In this document: positions 16,820-28,726 of the stretch, piece after piece | How positions within the stretch are numbered: the stretch's first letter is position 1 | Layout: each line of letters opens with the position of its first letter | Origin: Donghicola mangrovi | GTDB taxonomy: Bacteria; Pseudomonadota; Alphaproteobacteria; Rhodobacterales; Rhodobacteraceae | Direction of reading: 5' to 3' | DNA length: 64,000 bases | NCBI RefSeq assembly: GCF_013377535.1 | Contig: NZ_JABCJE010000001.1 | Coordinates: forward strand, 620,001-684,000 | Position numbers and translations under genes: made by a program | Notes under the pieces: generated by a model | Told to the model about the DNA's origin: nothing | Databases searched by the model: none | Seen by the model: the letters and a program-made list of their open reading frames with translations, nothing else

Positions 16820-18046
16820 ATGTCCGCGCCCAAAAAAGTCGTCCTGGCCTATTCCGGTGGCCTTGATACCTCGATCATCCTGAAATGGCTCCAGACCGAA
16901 TACGGTTGCGAAGTCGTGACCTTTACCGCTGACCTTGGTCAGGGCGAAGAGTTGGACCCCGCCCGTAAGAAGGCAGAGCTGCTGGGCATCAAGCCCGAGA
17001 ACATCTACATCGAGGACGTCCGCGAAGAGTTCGTGCGCGACTTCGTATTCCCCATGTTCCGCGCCAACGCCCTGTACGAAGGCCTGTACCTGCTGGGTAC
17101 CTCGATCGCCCGTCCGCTGATCTCGAAGCGACTGGTCGAAATCGCCGCCGAGACCGGTGCCGATGCTGTCGCACACGGCGCAACCGGCAAAGGCAACGAC
17201 CAGGTTCGTTTCGAACTGGCGGCCTATGCGCTGAACCCCGAAATCAAGGTGATCGCGCCCTGGCGTGAATGGGACCTGACCAGCCGCACCAAGCTGCTGC
17301 AGTTCGCCGAAGAGAACCAGATTCCGATCGCCAAGGACAAGCGCGGCGAAGCGCCCTTCTCGGTGGACGCGAACCTGCTGCACACCTCCTCCGAAGGCAA
17401 GGTTCTGGAGAACCCCGCCGACGAGGCACCCGATTACGTCTACCAGCGCACCGTGAACCCCGAGGATGCGCCCGACACCCCCGAATACCTGGAAATCGGT
17501 TTCGAAAAGGGTGACGCGGTCAGCATCAACGGCGAAGCGATGAGCCCCGCCACCATCCTGACCAAGCTGAACGAATACGGCCGCAAGCACGGCGTTGGCC
17601 GCCTGGATCTGGTGGAAAACCGTTTCGTTGGCATGAAGTCGCGCGGCGTCTACGAGACCCCCGGCGGCACCATCCTACTGGAAGCACACCGCGGTATCGA
17701 GCAGATCACTCTGGACAGCGGCGCAGGCCACCTGAAGGATTCGATCATGCCCCGCTATGCAGAGCTGATCTACAACGGCTTCTGGTACAGCCCCGAGCGT
17801 GAAATGCTGCAGGCCCTGATCGACGAAAGCCAGAAGTTCGTCACCGGCACCGTCCGCGTGAAACTGTACAAAGGCAGCGTTCGCACCGTGGCCCGCTGGT
17901 CGGACTACAGCCTGTACTCCGAAGCGCACGTGACCTTCGAAGAGGACGCAGGTGCCTATGACCAGAAAGACGCAGCAGGCTTCATCCGCCTGAACGCACT
18001 GCGCCTGAAGCTGCTGGCAACCCGCAACCGCCGCGTCAAAGGCTGA
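16820..18046 (+). CDS. argG: Argininosuccinate synthase
   Basis: A 408-residue enzyme with the PP-loop ATP site AYSGGLDTS at residues 10-18, and conserved stretches such as [13 protein letters not shown] and AEKP-region equivalents. It joins citrulline and aspartate using ATP, the penultimate arginine step, in the cytoplasm. Full family length. AAAGGGGAA lies upstream of the ATG. A strong terminator at 18074 follows, so it appears to be a single-gene unit. Confidence 0.96.
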   Translation: MSAPKKVVLAYSGGLDTSIILKWLQTEYGCEVVTFTADLGQGEELDPARKKAELLGIKPENIYIEDVREEFVRDFVFPMFRANALYEGLYLLGTSIARPLISKRLVEIAAETGADAVAHGATGKGNDQVRFELAAYALNPEIKVIAPWREWDLTSRTKLLQFAEENQIPIAKDKRGEAPFSVDANLLHTSSEGKVLENPADEAPDYVYQRTVNPEDAPDTPEYLEIGFEKGDAVSINGEAMSPATILTKLNEYGRKHGVGRLDLVENRFVGMKSRGVYETPGGTILLEAHRGIEQITLDSGAGHLKDSIMPRYAELIYNGFWYSPEREMLQALIDESQKFVTGTVRVKLYKGSVRTVARWSDYSLYSEAHVTFEEDAGAYDQKDAAGFIRLNALRLKLLATRNRRVKG

Positions 18047-18073
18047 TTTCGGGACGCACCGTCATTGTTGATC

Positions 18074-18098
18074 TGGCCCGCCTTGGCGGGCCATTTCT
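18074..18098 (+). terminator. Intrinsic terminator of argG
   Basis: TGGCCCGCC (18074-18082) and GGCGGGCCA (18085-18093) form a perfect 9-pair stem with a TT apex (the effective loop is larger), followed by TTTCTATTT. Confidence 0.8.
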
Positions 18099-18129
18099 AT
18101 TTCTGAACTACCGAGTTTAGAGGTTACCC

Positions 18130-18420
18130 ATGAGCACCACGCTCCAAGACATCGCCAACCGCGTTGCCCCCGTTCTGGCCACCAGCACCAACGACAAAAG
18201 CCTGAAGATCGACTGCGGGTCCGACGGGATCATGGTTCTGGACCGCACCGAAGTCGCGATGGAAGACCGCCCCGCCGACTGCACCATCAAAATCTCGCTC
18301 GAGAATCTGAAAAAGCTGCTGAAGGGCGAGCTGAACCCCATGACCGGCGTCATGATGGGCAAGCTGAAGGTCAGCGGCAATCCCACCGCCGCGATGGAAC
18401 TGGCCAAGTTCCTGCGCTGA
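18130..18420 (+). CDS. SCP2 sterol-binding-domain protein
   Basis: A 96-residue single-domain protein. The stretch CTIKISLENLKKLLKGELNPMTGVMMGKLKVSGNPTAAM is characteristic of the SCP2 fold (quoted here as separate motifs: ISLENLKKLLKG and KLKVSGN). The fold binds lipids or acyl-CoA in a hydrophobic tunnel; the bacterial role is usually unknown. It follows argG after a terminator, so it probably has its own promoter. Confidence 0.88.
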   Translation: MSTTLQDIANRVAPVLATSTNDKSLKIDCGSDGIMVLDRTEVAMEDRPADCTIKISLENLKKLLKGELNPMTGVMMGKLKVSGNPTAAMELAKFLR

Positions 18421-18440
18421 ACGCGCCCCACAACCCACAC

Positions 18441-18475
18441 AAAAAAGGGGCCACCAACGCTTGGCGGACCCAGTT
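18441..18475 (-). terminator. Stem-loop between SCP2 gene and DUF7282 gene
   Basis: GGGGCCACCAA pairs with TTGGCGGACCC (9 of 11 positions); on the minus strand it is followed by TTTTTT. It probably ends the minus-strand DUF7282 transcript and may also act on the plus strand. Confidence 0.55.
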
Positions 18476-18494
18476 CCTGTTTTGAGTGGTGTTT

Positions 18495-18911
18495 TTATTC
18501 CGCAGTAATGACGGTCATCACCAGTTTGTCGTCCACCTTGATCGGGCCGTCCTCTTTGGTGCCGAGGGTGTATTCGAATTCGCCAGCCTTCATGCCGCCT
18601 TCCTCGCCGTGGACCATCAGCATCAGCATTTCGCCGGATTTGACCTCTTCGGTCAGGGTGGCGGCGACATTCATGTTCTCGCCTTCCATCAGCGCGGCGT
18701 GACCGACCACGGGGCCGGGCTTCATCTCTGCGTCGGTACGGTGCACCACCAGCCAGCCGTCTGCGGGCGCCATCACGCGGGCTGCGGTAACCGAACCACC
18801 GGCGACCGACTGGTTCTCGGCCTCGACCGCGGGGGCCATTCCATGCGCTGCCGCAAAGGCAGAGATTGCAGTGATAGCGGCGGTTGCGGCGGCAATAATA
18901 AAGGTCTTCAA
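18495..18911 (-). CDS. Secreted DUF7282-domain protein
   Basis: A 138-residue exported protein. It starts with TTG at 18911, supported by GGGAGGA seven bases upstream and by the signal peptide that follows directly (KTFIIAAATAAITAISAFAAA). The mature part holds one DUF7282-like domain: VMAPADGWLVVHRTDAEM, HAALMEGENMNVAATL and a closing VDDKLVMTVITAE. These domains occur in surface or periplasmic proteins and have no established activity. It is rich in methionine and acidic residues. It stands alone between terminators. Confidence 0.75.
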   Translation of the reverse strand: MKTFIIAAATAAITAISAFAAAHGMAPAVEAENQSVAGGSVTAARVMAPADGWLVVHRTDAEMKPGPVVGHAALMEGENMNVAATLTEEVKSGEMLMLMVHGEEGGMKAGEFEYTLGTKEDGPIKVDDKLVMTVITAE

Positions 18912-19011
18912 GTAACGTCCTCCCGGATTAGGCAGCACCTTTTGCCGCCCTTGTGATAGGAGGTACGCACCGAAGGCGTGGATCGGATGCACTTTACCCG
19001 ATCACGCCGCA

Positions 19012-19728
19012 TCACGTAACAGCGAGTAGCTTTTCCCGCATCGCCAGATAGTGGGGCATCGCCCCATCAACGAGATGTTGCAATTCCTGCGGCACATCGG
19101 GCATCGGCCCTTCGGCCCCAGCGAAACCGGTCGAGCTATGAACCGACCCGTACCAATGGGCCGCCCAAACGCCGTCATCGGGATGCGCGCCCTTGGGCCA
19201 GCTCAGCATGGCGGGGTCGAACTCTAGCCCGATTGCATCACACAGGGCCCGCAGAGCGGCCTCCGGCGCCTGCCGGATGTCCGCGCTGTCGATGACTACG
19301 GGGGCGATCCCTTGGGCTGTCAGGGCCTGATACAGCTCGTGCTGCTGGACGAACCCGATGTCGGCCAGCGTGGGTTGGTCAAACTTGGCCGAGAAGCTGG
19401 CCACCACTCGCGCCGGATGCCGTAACAGAAAGACGTTTGTGCACTGATGGATGAAATCCCGCGGCACCCCGTCGATCATGTGCTGCGCCATGTGCTTGTG
19501 ATAGACGTGGGGGCGCTCTGTGGGGCCCAAGAGGCCCTGAACGACCTGATCCGGGTCTATGGGCTGGCTGGCGATCACCTCGTCCCGCATGGGGTGCTGA
19601 AGGCCCGTCATGGCCAGATAGGCGGCATAGAACGGCTCGTCCACCGCCGTGAAATCCTGACGGTGTCCAAAGCTGTACATCATCGCGGTGGACAGGTTGC
19701 GCGGACCGGACCAGACGGCGAGCCTCAT
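19012..19728 (-). CDS. Sulfotransferase-like P-loop protein coupled to an aminotransferase
   Basis: A 238-residue P-loop protein. WSGPRNLSTAMMYSF (residues 6-20) resembles the 5'-phosphosulfate loop of sulfotransferases, and NVFLLRHPARVVASFSAKF resembles the 3'-phosphate site. Activity is unproven; it may bind another nucleotide. The ATG at 19728 overlaps the aminotransferase stop by four bases (ATGA), so the two are made together. As I recall, plant proteins annotated as branched-chain aminotransferase-like carry a similar P-loop region fused to a class IV aminotransferase, which would support a joint role. Confidence 0.75.
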   Translation of the reverse strand: MRLAVWSGPRNLSTAMMYSFGHRQDFTAVDEPFYAAYLAMTGLQHPMRDEVIASQPIDPDQVVQGLLGPTERPHVYHKHMAQHMIDGVPRDFIHQCTNVFLLRHPARVVASFSAKFDQPTLADIGFVQQHELYQALTAQGIAPVVIDSADIRQAPEAALRALCDAIGLEFDPAMLSWPKGAHPDDGVWAAHWYGSVHSSTGFAGAEGPMPDVPQELQHLVDGAMPHYLAMREKLLAVT

Positions 19729-20642
19729 TTCGCGGTCTCCGCCGCGATCAGTTCTTTGTAGAGGCCACGGATGCGCTCGGTCATCGGCCCCATTTGGCCC
19801 GAGCCGATCTGGCGGCCGTCGATGCTGCCCACGGGGGTCTGCGCGCCGAATGTGCCGGTCAGGAAGGCCTCGTCTGCGCCATAGGTGTCCACGAGGCTGT
19901 AGTTGCGCTCGAATACGGGGATGCCCGCCTGTTTGCAGACCTGAATGACTTTGCGGCGGGTGATGCCGTTCATGCAGTAGTCGCCGGTGCTGGTCCAAAC
20001 TTCGCCCTTACGGACGATAAAGAAGTTGCAGGCGTTGGTGGTGTTCACAAAGCCATGGACGTCCAGCATCAGCGCCTCGTCCGCGCCGGCCTTTTCGGCG
20101 GCGATGCAGGCAAGGATGCAGTTCAGTTTGCTGTGGCTGTTCAGCTTGGGGTCCTGCGTCATGGGCAGGCCGCGCTGATGCGGCACGGTTGCCAGCCGGA
20201 TCGGGCGCGGGATCGAGGGCTTGGAATGCTCCATGATGATGGCGATCGTCGGCCCTTGGCGGGACAGGGACGGATGCTGGAAGGGGCGCGTTTTGACCCC
20301 GCGCGTCACCATCAGGCGGGCATGGGCATCCGTATACATGTCATTGGCAAGTCTGGTCTTTTCCAGAGCCGAAAACAGCTGGTCCCGCGTCATTCCGATG
20401 TCCAGATCGATGGCGAGGGCAGCCTCGAACAGACGGTCAAAGTGCTCTTCGGCAAAGGCCCAGCGACCGTCATAAAGGCGCAGCCCCTCCCACACGCCGT
20501 CCCCCAGCATGAAGCCGCTGTCATAGACACTGACCAGCGCCTCGGCCTTGGGTTTCAGGGCGCCGTTTACATAGATCAGGATGTCTTCGTTGCGGGCGTC
20601 CTCTTGGGACTGGTGGGTCGAGACGTGGTCGGTGTCGGTCAT
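19725..20642 (-). CDS. Class IV aminotransferase (branched-chain/D-amino acid type)
   Basis: A 305-residue PLP enzyme. DSGFMLGDGVWEGLRLYDG (41-59) is the class IV entry motif, the Schiff-base lysine is K172 in NSHSKLNCILA, and the phosphate cup is GITRRKVIQVC. Branched-chain, D-alanine and aminodeoxychorismate enzymes share this fold; substrate is unsettled. AAGAGG lies six bases before the ATG at 20642. The protein opens with a polar, His-rich extension (MTDTDHVSTHQSQEDARNED). It is coupled to the downstream sulfotransferase-like gene and lies 134 bases after a PfkB kinase. Confidence 0.87.
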   Translation of the reverse strand: MTDTDHVSTHQSQEDARNEDILIYVNGALKPKAEALVSVYDSGFMLGDGVWEGLRLYDGRWAFAEEHFDRLFEAALAIDLDIGMTRDQLFSALEKTRLANDMYTDAHARLMVTRGVKTRPFQHPSLSRQGPTIAIIMEHSKPSIPRPIRLATVPHQRGLPMTQDPKLNSHSKLNCILACIAAEKAGADEALMLDVHGFVNTTNACNFFIVRKGEVWTSTGDYCMNGITRRKVIQVCKQAGIPVFERNYSLVDTYGADEAFLTGTFGAQTPVGSIDGRQIGSGQMGPMTERIRGLYKELIAAETAK

Positions 20643-20756
20643 GATGGGCCTCTTGGATCTGGAGTGCAGATTGGTCGGGCACAGGGCTGGAGGCAAGCGC
20701 GGAGCCGTGAGTATTTTCAGCAAAAAGAAGCACCTGCCGGTTTTCAAGGCGGCAGA

Positions 20757-20772
20757 TGTTTCACGTGGCAGA
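20757..20772. promoter_or_regulatory. Degenerate parS-like site
   Basis: TGTTTCACGTGGCAGA matches parS at 13 of 16 positions: one half is perfect and the other is degraded. It lies just after the PfkB kinase stop. Confidence 0.25.
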
Positions 20773-20776
20773 GGCG

Positions 20777-21652
20777 TCAGTCCCTGTCGAATTGGGCGTC
20801 CTGAACGTCTTTGAGGTCGGGGATCACGTCGGCGGTGCCAAGGCGGCCCACCATCAGCGCGGCGGCGCGTTGGGCCAGATCGATGGCTTGGGGGATGGCG
20901 AGACCCCGATCGAGGCCTGCAAGGACGTAGCCCGTGAAAGTGTCGCCTGCGCCGGTGGTGTCCACGACTTGGGCGGGATAGCTGGCAAAGTCGATGCGGC
21001 TGTTGTTGTGGTGCCACGTGCAGCCCTTGGACCCTTTGGTGACGATGATGTCGGCGACGGGCAGATCGGTCAGGCGGGTGTTCATCTCGGTTTCGAGCTG
21101 CTGTGCCTCGATCTCGTTCAGGACCAGAAGGTCGGCCATGGGGGCGATTTTGGCGGCATCTGCGGCCACGAAAGGCGCAGCGGCATAGGCGACCCGCATA
21201 CCGACCTGTTTGGCCAGCGTGGCGGCGGTTTCCAGACCGTTGGTTTCGCTCTGCATCAGCAGCCAGTCTTGGGGGCCACCCTCGCAAATGGCGCTGCCGA
21301 TCATCTGTTCGGTGATGGCGTGGTTCGCACCGGACAGGATCAGGATGCTGTTCTCGCCCTGCGGATCGACCGAGATGATGGCGTGGCCCGTGGGTTCGTC
21401 CGTGATGGTGATGTGGCGCGTGTCGACGCCATATTCCAGCAGGCGTTCCACCGCCCATTTGCCATCCTGACCAACCGCGCCGATGTGAAACACACGCCCT
21501 GCAGCGCGGGCGCAAGCCACGGACATATTGGCCCCTTTGCCCCCCAACCCGCGGGTCAGGCCAGTGGCCGCCAGCGTTTCCCCCGGCTGGGGCAGGTGCG
21601 GCACCTGATAGGTGAAGTCCGCGTTGATCGAGCCGAGGTTGAAGATGGTCAT
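20777..21652 (-). CDS. PfkB-family carbohydrate kinase (ribokinase-like)
   Basis: A 291-residue kinase of the ribokinase fold. Signature 1 is GGKGANMSVACARAAG near residues 37-52 and signature 2 is VDTTGAGDTFTGY, with catalytic base D237. Opening NLGSINADFTYQVPHLPQPG is typical of ribokinase relatives. It should phosphorylate a sugar or nucleoside in the cytoplasm; the substrate is unknown. No sugar transporter is nearby. It lies after a terminator that closes maeB's transcript and before the aminotransferase. Confidence 0.87.
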   Translation of the reverse strand: MTIFNLGSINADFTYQVPHLPQPGETLAATGLTRGLGGKGANMSVACARAAGRVFHIGAVGQDGKWAVERLLEYGVDTRHITITDEPTGHAIISVDPQGENSILILSGANHAITEQMIGSAICEGGPQDWLLMQSETNGLETAATLAKQVGMRVAYAAAPFVAADAAKIAPMADLLVLNEIEAQQLETEMNTRLTDLPVADIIVTKGSKGCTWHHNNSRIDFASYPAQVVDTTGAGDTFTGYVLAGLDRGLAIPQAIDLAQRAAALMVGRLGTADVIPDLKDVQDAQFDRD

Positions 21653-21682
21653 GGGTCACCCTTTGCTGTGGTTCAGACAGCA

Positions 21683-21707
21683 TAAAACGCCCGCGAGGGG
21701 CGTTTTA
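21683..21707 (-). terminator. Intrinsic terminator of maeB
   Basis: TAAAACGCCC (21683-21692) and GGGCGTTTTA (21698-21707) form a perfect 10-pair stem with a five-base loop. The A/T ends supply a T-run on either strand. Confidence 0.8.
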
Positions 21708-21735
21708 CAATGGGCTTGCCAATGTTGGGCGGGCC

Positions 21736-23991
<2,256 letters not shown>

Positions 23992-24278
23992 ACTCAAGTT
24001 CCTCAGGATGGAGCGCCTCGGTCCCTAACGCCTTGTTCTGTTAGCCTCAACAGTGGCGACAGATGGTTGCGCTAACGTAGGCGGATTCCGTTCAATCGAT
24101 TTGCGATTTCGCAGCTTGAGGCAGGATATGCAACACAAAATTACTCAAAATATCTTCACAACGTAATTTAGTTACCCGATTGGTTCGTTCTGCGAAATGG
24201 CGCTGATTTGCCTTTTGGCGCGGGGCCTGACACGGTATCCCCCTTTGGAACGGGACATTCAGAAATACCAGAGGCAGC
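23992..24278. other. Divergent intergenic region maeB/mutS
   Basis: 287 bases, AT-richer than its surroundings, which should hold the promoters of both genes. I see no convincing -35/-10 pair, operator or conserved small gene in it. Confidence 0.6.
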
Positions 24279-26921
24279 ATGACGACAACCGGCGTAACGC
24301 CGATGATGGCGCAGTACCTAGAGATCAAAGAGGCCCATCCGGGGTCCTTGCTCTTTTACCGCATGGGCGATTTCTACGAGCTGTTCTTTGACGACGCCGT
24401 GGCCGCGTCCGAGGCCTTGGACATCGCGCTGACCAAACGTGGCAAGCATGACGGCGACGACATTCCCATGTGCGGCGTCCCTGTTCACGCGGCCGAAGGG
24501 TACCTGCTGACCCTGATCCGCAAAGGCTTCCGCGTTGCCGTTTGCGAGCAGATGGAAGACCCCGCCGAGGCCAAGAAGCGCGGCGCGAAATCCGTGGTGA
24601 AGCGCGGCGTGGTGCGTCTGGTCACCCCCGGCACTTTGACCGAGGATTCCCTGTTAGAGGCCCGCCGCCACAACTATCTGGCTGCCCTGACCGAGGTACG
24701 TGGCGAGGTAGCCTTGGCCTACTCCGACATCTCGACCGGCGAGTTGCGCGTGGTGTCCCTGCCCGAGGTTCGCATTGGGCCGGAACTGGCGCGCCTGATG
24801 CCGCGCGAGGTTCTACTGTGCGACGCCAAGGAACAGGATTGGGCCGAACTGATCGAGGACAACGGCGCTGCGTTGACGCCCTTGGGTCGGGCCGCGTTTG
24901 ACAGCACCGCCGCTGAGGGGCGCCTGTGCAAGCTGTATAAGGTCGACACGCTGGATGCCTTTGGCACCTTTACTCGTGCCGAACTGTCCGCCTTGGGCGC
25001 GATTGTCGAGTATCTTGACATCACGCAGAAAGGCACTCTGCCCCTGCTGCGCGCGCCTGTGCGAGAGGCTCAGGACCGCGTGGTGCAGATCGACGCCTCG
25101 ACCCGCCGCAATCTGGAACTGACTCGCAGTCTGTCTGGCGGCCGTCAGGGATCGCTGCTTTCGGTCGTGGACCGCACTGTCACCGCTGGTGGTGGCCGCC
25201 TGCTGGAACGCCGCCTGTCCGCCCCGTCCCGCGTGCTGGACGAAGTGCTGCGCCGCCAAGAGGCTGTGGCCTATGCCGTGGATCACTCCGGCACTGCCAA
25301 CCAGTGGCGCGACAGCCTGCGCCGCGTACCCGATCTGGATCGCGCCCTGTCCCGCCTGTCCCTTGACCGTGGTGGCCCGCGCGACCTGACCGCCGTGCGC
25401 AACGCCATCACCCAGTCGCTGCAACTGGCCGATACCTTGGCACAGTTGGAGTTGCCCGCACTTCTGTCCCAGCTGACCGTCGATCTGGCCCAACAAGAAG
25501 AGCTGCTGGATCTGCTGGATCAAGCACTGATCGCCGAGCCGCCCTTGCTGGCCCGCGATGGCGGTTTCATCGCTGCCGGGTTCCACGCGGAACTGGACGA
25601 AGCGCGCACCCTGCGGGACGAAGGGCGCGGTGTCGTCGCTGGCCTGCAAGCCCAGTATGCCGAAGAGACCGGCATCAACAGCCTGAAGGTCAAACACAAC
25701 AACGTCCTTGGCTACTTCATCGAATGCACCGCAACCCACGGTGAAAAGATGCTGGGGATGAGCGAGCGGTTCATCCACCGTCAGACCACCGCGAACGCCC
25801 TGCGCTTTACCACGGTCGAACTGTCTGATCTGGAGACCCGCATCCTGAACGCCGGTGGCCGTGCGTTGGAGATTGAGAAGCGCCTGTTCGAAACCCTGCG
25901 CCAAGCCATTCTGGAACAGGCCGCCCCGCTGGGGTCCATGGCCCGTTCCTTGGCCGAGTTGGACCTGACCACCGCCCTTGCCGATTTGGCCCGCAGCGAA
26001 GATTGGTGCCGTCCACTGATCGATGACAGCCGGACCTTCCGCATCGAAGCGGGTCGCCATCCCGTTGTCGAGGCCGCGCTGAAGGGGGACGGTGATCCCT
26101 TTGTCGCGAACGACTGTGAGCTGTCCCCGCGCGATGGCGCTGCCATCTGGCTGCTGACCGGTCCGAACATGGCGGGTAAGTCGACCTTCCTGCGGCAGAA
26201 CGCACTGATCGCGCTGCTGGCACAAATGGGCGGGTTCGTCCCTGCGCATGCAGCGCATATCGGTCTGGTCAGCCAGATCTTCAGCCGTGTGGGTGCGTCC
26301 GACGATCTGGCCCGTGGGCGTTCGACCTTTATGGTCGAGATGGTCGAGACGGCAGCGATCCTGAACCAGGCCGACGATCGGGCGCTCGTGATCCTGGACG
26401 AGATCGGGCGCGGCACCGCGACCTATGACGGTTTGTCGATTGCTTGGGCCACGATGGAGCACCTGCATGACGTGAACCGCTGCCGTGCCCTGTTCGCGAC
26501 CCACTATCACGAAATGACCGCCCTGACCGAGAAACTGGACGGCGTGGAAAACGCGACCGTCAGCGTCAAGGAATGGGAAGGCGAAGTCATCTTCCTGCAC
26601 GAAGTCAAACGTGGCGCAGCGGATCGGTCCTATGGTGTGCAGGTCGCCCGTCTGGCTGGCCTGCCCGCCAGCGTGGTGGAACGTGCCCGCGTTGTGCTGG
26701 AGGCTCTGGAAGAAGGCGAGCGCCAAGGTGGCGGCACCAAGCAGAAGGCCCTGATCGACGACCTGCCCCTGTTCGCAGCGATCCCGCCCGCACCGCCGCC
26801 CGCCGCGAAACCGGCCCCGTCACCGGCGCTCGAGATGCTGGATAAAATCCACCCCGACGAGCTGACCCCGAGAGAGGCGCTTCAGCTGCTCTACGAACTC
26901 AAAGAAAAGGCCCGCCAGTAA
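24279..26921 (+). CDS. mutS: DNA mismatch repair protein MutS
   Basis: An 880-residue MutS. The mismatch-reading motif F-x-E is in [11 protein letters not shown] (F32, E34). The core and clamp follow, then the ATPase: Walker A GPNMAGKS (628-635), [18 protein letters not shown], Walker [17 protein letters not shown] and the ATHYHEMT switch. A Pro/Ala-rich linker ([17 protein letters not shown]) leads to a short helical tail ([17 protein letters not shown]) matching the MutS tetramerisation region. It recognises replication errors. The terminator begins within its last codons. Confidence 0.97.
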   Translation: MTTTGVTPMMAQYLEIKEAHPGSLLFYRMGDFYELFFDDAVAASEALDIALTKRGKHDGDDIPMCGVPVHAAEGYLLTLIRKGFRVAVCEQMEDPAEAKKRGAKSVVKRGVVRLVTPGTLTEDSLLEARRHNYLAALTEVRGEVALAYSDISTGELRVVSLPEVRIGPELARLMPREVLLCDAKEQDWAELIEDNGAALTPLGRAAFDSTAAEGRLCKLYKVDTLDAFGTFTRAELSALGAIVEYLDITQKGTLPLLRAPVREAQDRVVQIDASTRRNLELTRSLSGGRQGSLLSVVDRTVTAGGGRLLERRLSAPSRVLDEVLRRQEAVAYAVDHSGTANQWRDSLRRVPDLDRALSRLSLDRGGPRDLTAVRNAITQSLQLADTLAQLELPALLSQLTVDLAQQEELLDLLDQALIAEPPLLARDGGFIAAGFHAELDEARTLRDEGRGVVAGLQAQYAEETGINSLKVKHNNVLGYFIECTATHGEKMLGMSERFIHRQTTANALRFTTVELSDLETRILNAGGRALEIEKRLFETLRQAILEQAAPLGSMARSLAELDLTTALADLARSEDWCRPLIDDSRTFRIEAGRHPVVEAALKGDGDPFVANDCELSPRDGAAIWLLTGPNMAGKSTFLRQNALIALLAQMGGFVPAHAAHIGLVSQIFSRVGASDDLARGRSTFMVEMVETAAILNQADDRALVILDEIGRGTATYDGLSIAWATMEHLHDVNRCRALFATHYHEMTALTEKLDGVENATVSVKEWEGEVIFLHEVKRGAADRSYGVQVARLAGLPASVVERARVVLEALEEGERQGGGTKQKALIDDLPLFAAIPPAPPPAAKPAPSPALEMLDKIHPDELTPREALQLLYELKEKARQ

Positions 26922-26934
26922 CGGCGGGCCTTTT
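26905..26934. terminator. Bidirectional terminator between mutS and grpE
   Basis: AAAAGGCCCGCC (26905-26916) and GGCGGGCCTTTT (26923-26934) form a perfect 12-pair stem around six bases, with T-runs in both directions. It includes the mutS stop codon. Confidence 0.88.
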
Positions 26935-26958
26935 GGCATTCCAACGGTGCGCTGAAAA

Positions 26959-27540
26959 TCAGGCGGGGTTCGACGACACGCCAACCTGAGCCGCGCGCAG
27001 CAGACGCTCGTGCAGCATGAAGCCAACGGCGCTGACCTGAATGATCTCGCCCTTCTTGGTGTTCGGCACGGGGGCCTCGAACATCGCTTCGTGGACGTTC
27101 GCATCGAACTGGTCGCCGACCGACGGCTCGACCACGATCAGACCATGCTTCGAGAACACGCTGTTCAGTTCACGCAGGGTCAGCTCGACGCCTTCGATCA
27201 GGATCGCGTTGTCCTCTTTCGAGGTTTCCTCAGCGGCCTTCAAGGCGCGCTGCAGGTTGTCGTAGACCCCGATCAGGTCGCGGGCCAGACGGGTGCTGCC
27301 GTACTTCTCGGCGTCACGACGATCTTTGTCGGCGCGCTTGCGGGCGTTCTCGGCCTCGGCCAGGGCGCGGACATAGCGATCCTTGTATTCGTCACGCTCG
27401 GCTTTCAGCGCATCCAGCGCCTCGCCTTTGGCTGCTTCGGCATCGATGTCGATCAGCTCTTCGTTTTCGTCCTCGCCGTAAAGCTCTTCTTCCAGAGCTT
27501 CTACATCATCAAGGAAGTCATCGTTCTTAGGCTCAGCCAT
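26959..27540 (-). CDS. grpE: Nucleotide exchange factor GrpE
   Basis: A 193-residue GrpE. An acidic N-terminus (DDVEALEEELYGEDENEELIDID) leads to a long coiled coil (YVRALAEAENARKRADKDRR), then the family signature LIEGVELTLRELNSVFSKHG and PNTKKGEIIQV. It releases ADP from DnaK and so sets the chaperone cycle. It starts three bases after the hrcA stop; its ribosome site lies in the hrcA tail, so hrcA-grpE is an operon. Confidence 0.95.
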   Translation of the reverse strand: MAEPKNDDFLDDVEALEEELYGEDENEELIDIDAEAAKGEALDALKAERDEYKDRYVRALAEAENARKRADKDRRDAEKYGSTRLARDLIGVYDNLQRALKAAEETSKEDNAILIEGVELTLRELNSVFSKHGLIVVEPSVGDQFDANVHEAMFEAPVPNTKKGEIIQVSAVGFMLHERLLRAAQVGVSSNPA

Positions 27541-27543
27541 TCC

Positions 27544-28620
27544 TTACCTCTCAGTCCGGTCAGAGATCATGCGCCCTACCAGCTGCGCTGTGTAGTCCAC
27601 AAGGGGCACGATCCGACCATAGTTCAAACGCGTGGGTCCAATGACCCCGACCGCGCCAATAATCTTTCGGTCAGCGTTCATATAAGGAGAGACGACCAGA
27701 GAGGAACCCGAAAGTGAAAAAAGTCTGTTCTCTGATCCAATAAAAATTCGCACGCCTTCGCCTTCGTCGGTCAGCTGCAGGAAATCCGCAATGTCGCGCT
27801 TGCGTTCAAGGTCGTCGAACAGCACGCGGATGCGTTCCAGTGTCTCGGCGTCGCCGCCTTCTTCCAGCAGATTCGACCGGCCTCGGACGATCAGACGCTC
27901 GGGTCCGTCGCCTTCTTCGCTCCAGACGGCCAGACCGGATTCGACCATGGCGTGGGCCAACGTGTCGATCTCTTGCCTCCGCTCGGTGATCTGGACGCGG
28001 ACGTCGCGGCGCAGTTCGGTCAGGGTCTTGCCCTCGGCCAAGGCGTTCAGGAAGTTTGCGGCCTCGCGCATGCTGCTGGGGGTCTGCCCCATGGGCGGGG
28101 TAAAGACCCGGTTTTCGACATGCCCGTCCCCGAAGACCAGAACCACCAAGGCACGCTCGGCGGACAGGGACACGAATTCGATGTGCTTGATCGGGGCCTC
28201 GTGTTTAGGGGCCAGCACCAGACTGGCGCCCTTGGTCACGCCAGACAGAGCCGCGCCCACACGGTCCAGCATGGTGCCCACGTCATCGCTGTTCCCGCCA
28301 AGGGTCGCGCTGATCATGTCGCGGTCCTGATCTGTGGGCGCCGTCACTTCGAGCAGGCCATCCACGAACATGCGCAGACCCATCTGGGTCGGCACCCTGC
28401 CCGCGCTGGCATGAGGGCTGCCGATCAGCCCCATATACTCCAGATCCTGCATCACGTTGCGAATGGTGGCCGCGCTGACCTTTTCGCTCATGGTGCGGGT
28501 CAGGGTCCGGCTGCCCACGGGGTCGCCGCTTTCCAGATAGCCTTCGACCACGCGGCGGAATACCTCGCGCGAGCGGTCGTTCAGTTCACCCAGTAGCTTT
28601 CTTCCGTCGTGCATTCGCAA
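27544..28620 (-). CDS. hrcA: Heat-inducible transcription repressor HrcA
   Basis: A 358-residue HrcA. The N-terminal winged helix contains GDPVGSRTL and SAATIRNVMQDLEYMGLI, followed by the family GAF-like domain with SMREAANFLN and INYG-type ending LNYGRIVPLVDYTAQLVG. HrcA represses groESL, and sometimes its own operon, at CIRCE sites. I see no CIRCE element upstream here. It is divergent from rph and translated with grpE. Confidence 0.95.
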   Translation of the reverse strand: MRMHDGRKLLGELNDRSREVFRRVVEGYLESGDPVGSRTLTRTMSEKVSAATIRNVMQDLEYMGLIGSPHASAGRVPTQMGLRMFVDGLLEVTAPTDQDRDMISATLGGNSDDVGTMLDRVGAALSGVTKGASLVLAPKHEAPIKHIEFVSLSAERALVVLVFGDGHVENRVFTPPMGQTPSSMREAANFLNALAEGKTLTELRRDVRVQITERRQEIDTLAHAMVESGLAVWSEEGDGPERLIVRGRSNLLEEGGDAETLERIRVLFDDLERKRDIADFLQLTDEGEGVRIFIGSENRLFSLSGSSLVVSPYMNADRKIIGAVGVIGPTRLNYGRIVPLVDYTAQLVGRMISDRTER

Positions 28621-28634
28621 TCTCCTTATCCCGC

Positions 28635-28663
28635 ACTAAAATTCGACTGGAGGAAATCGTCAA
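28635..28663 (-). promoter_or_regulatory. Candidate sigma-70-type promoter of hrcA-grpE
   Basis: On the minus strand TTGACG (28663-28658) is followed after 17 bases by TTTAGT (28640-28635), shortly before the hrcA start. The match is moderate and untested. Confidence 0.4.
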
Positions 28664-28726
28664 TCGGGGTTGCCACCCTAACCGGCGCGGGCGTATGCCC
28701 GAAGCAACAATTACAGGGGAATTATT

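Noticed and set aside
28621-28726. CIRCE element in the hrcA/rph gap
   Set aside because: No TTAGCACTC-N9-GAGTGCTAA-like inverted repeat is present; the nearest, GCACTAAAA, has no partner.
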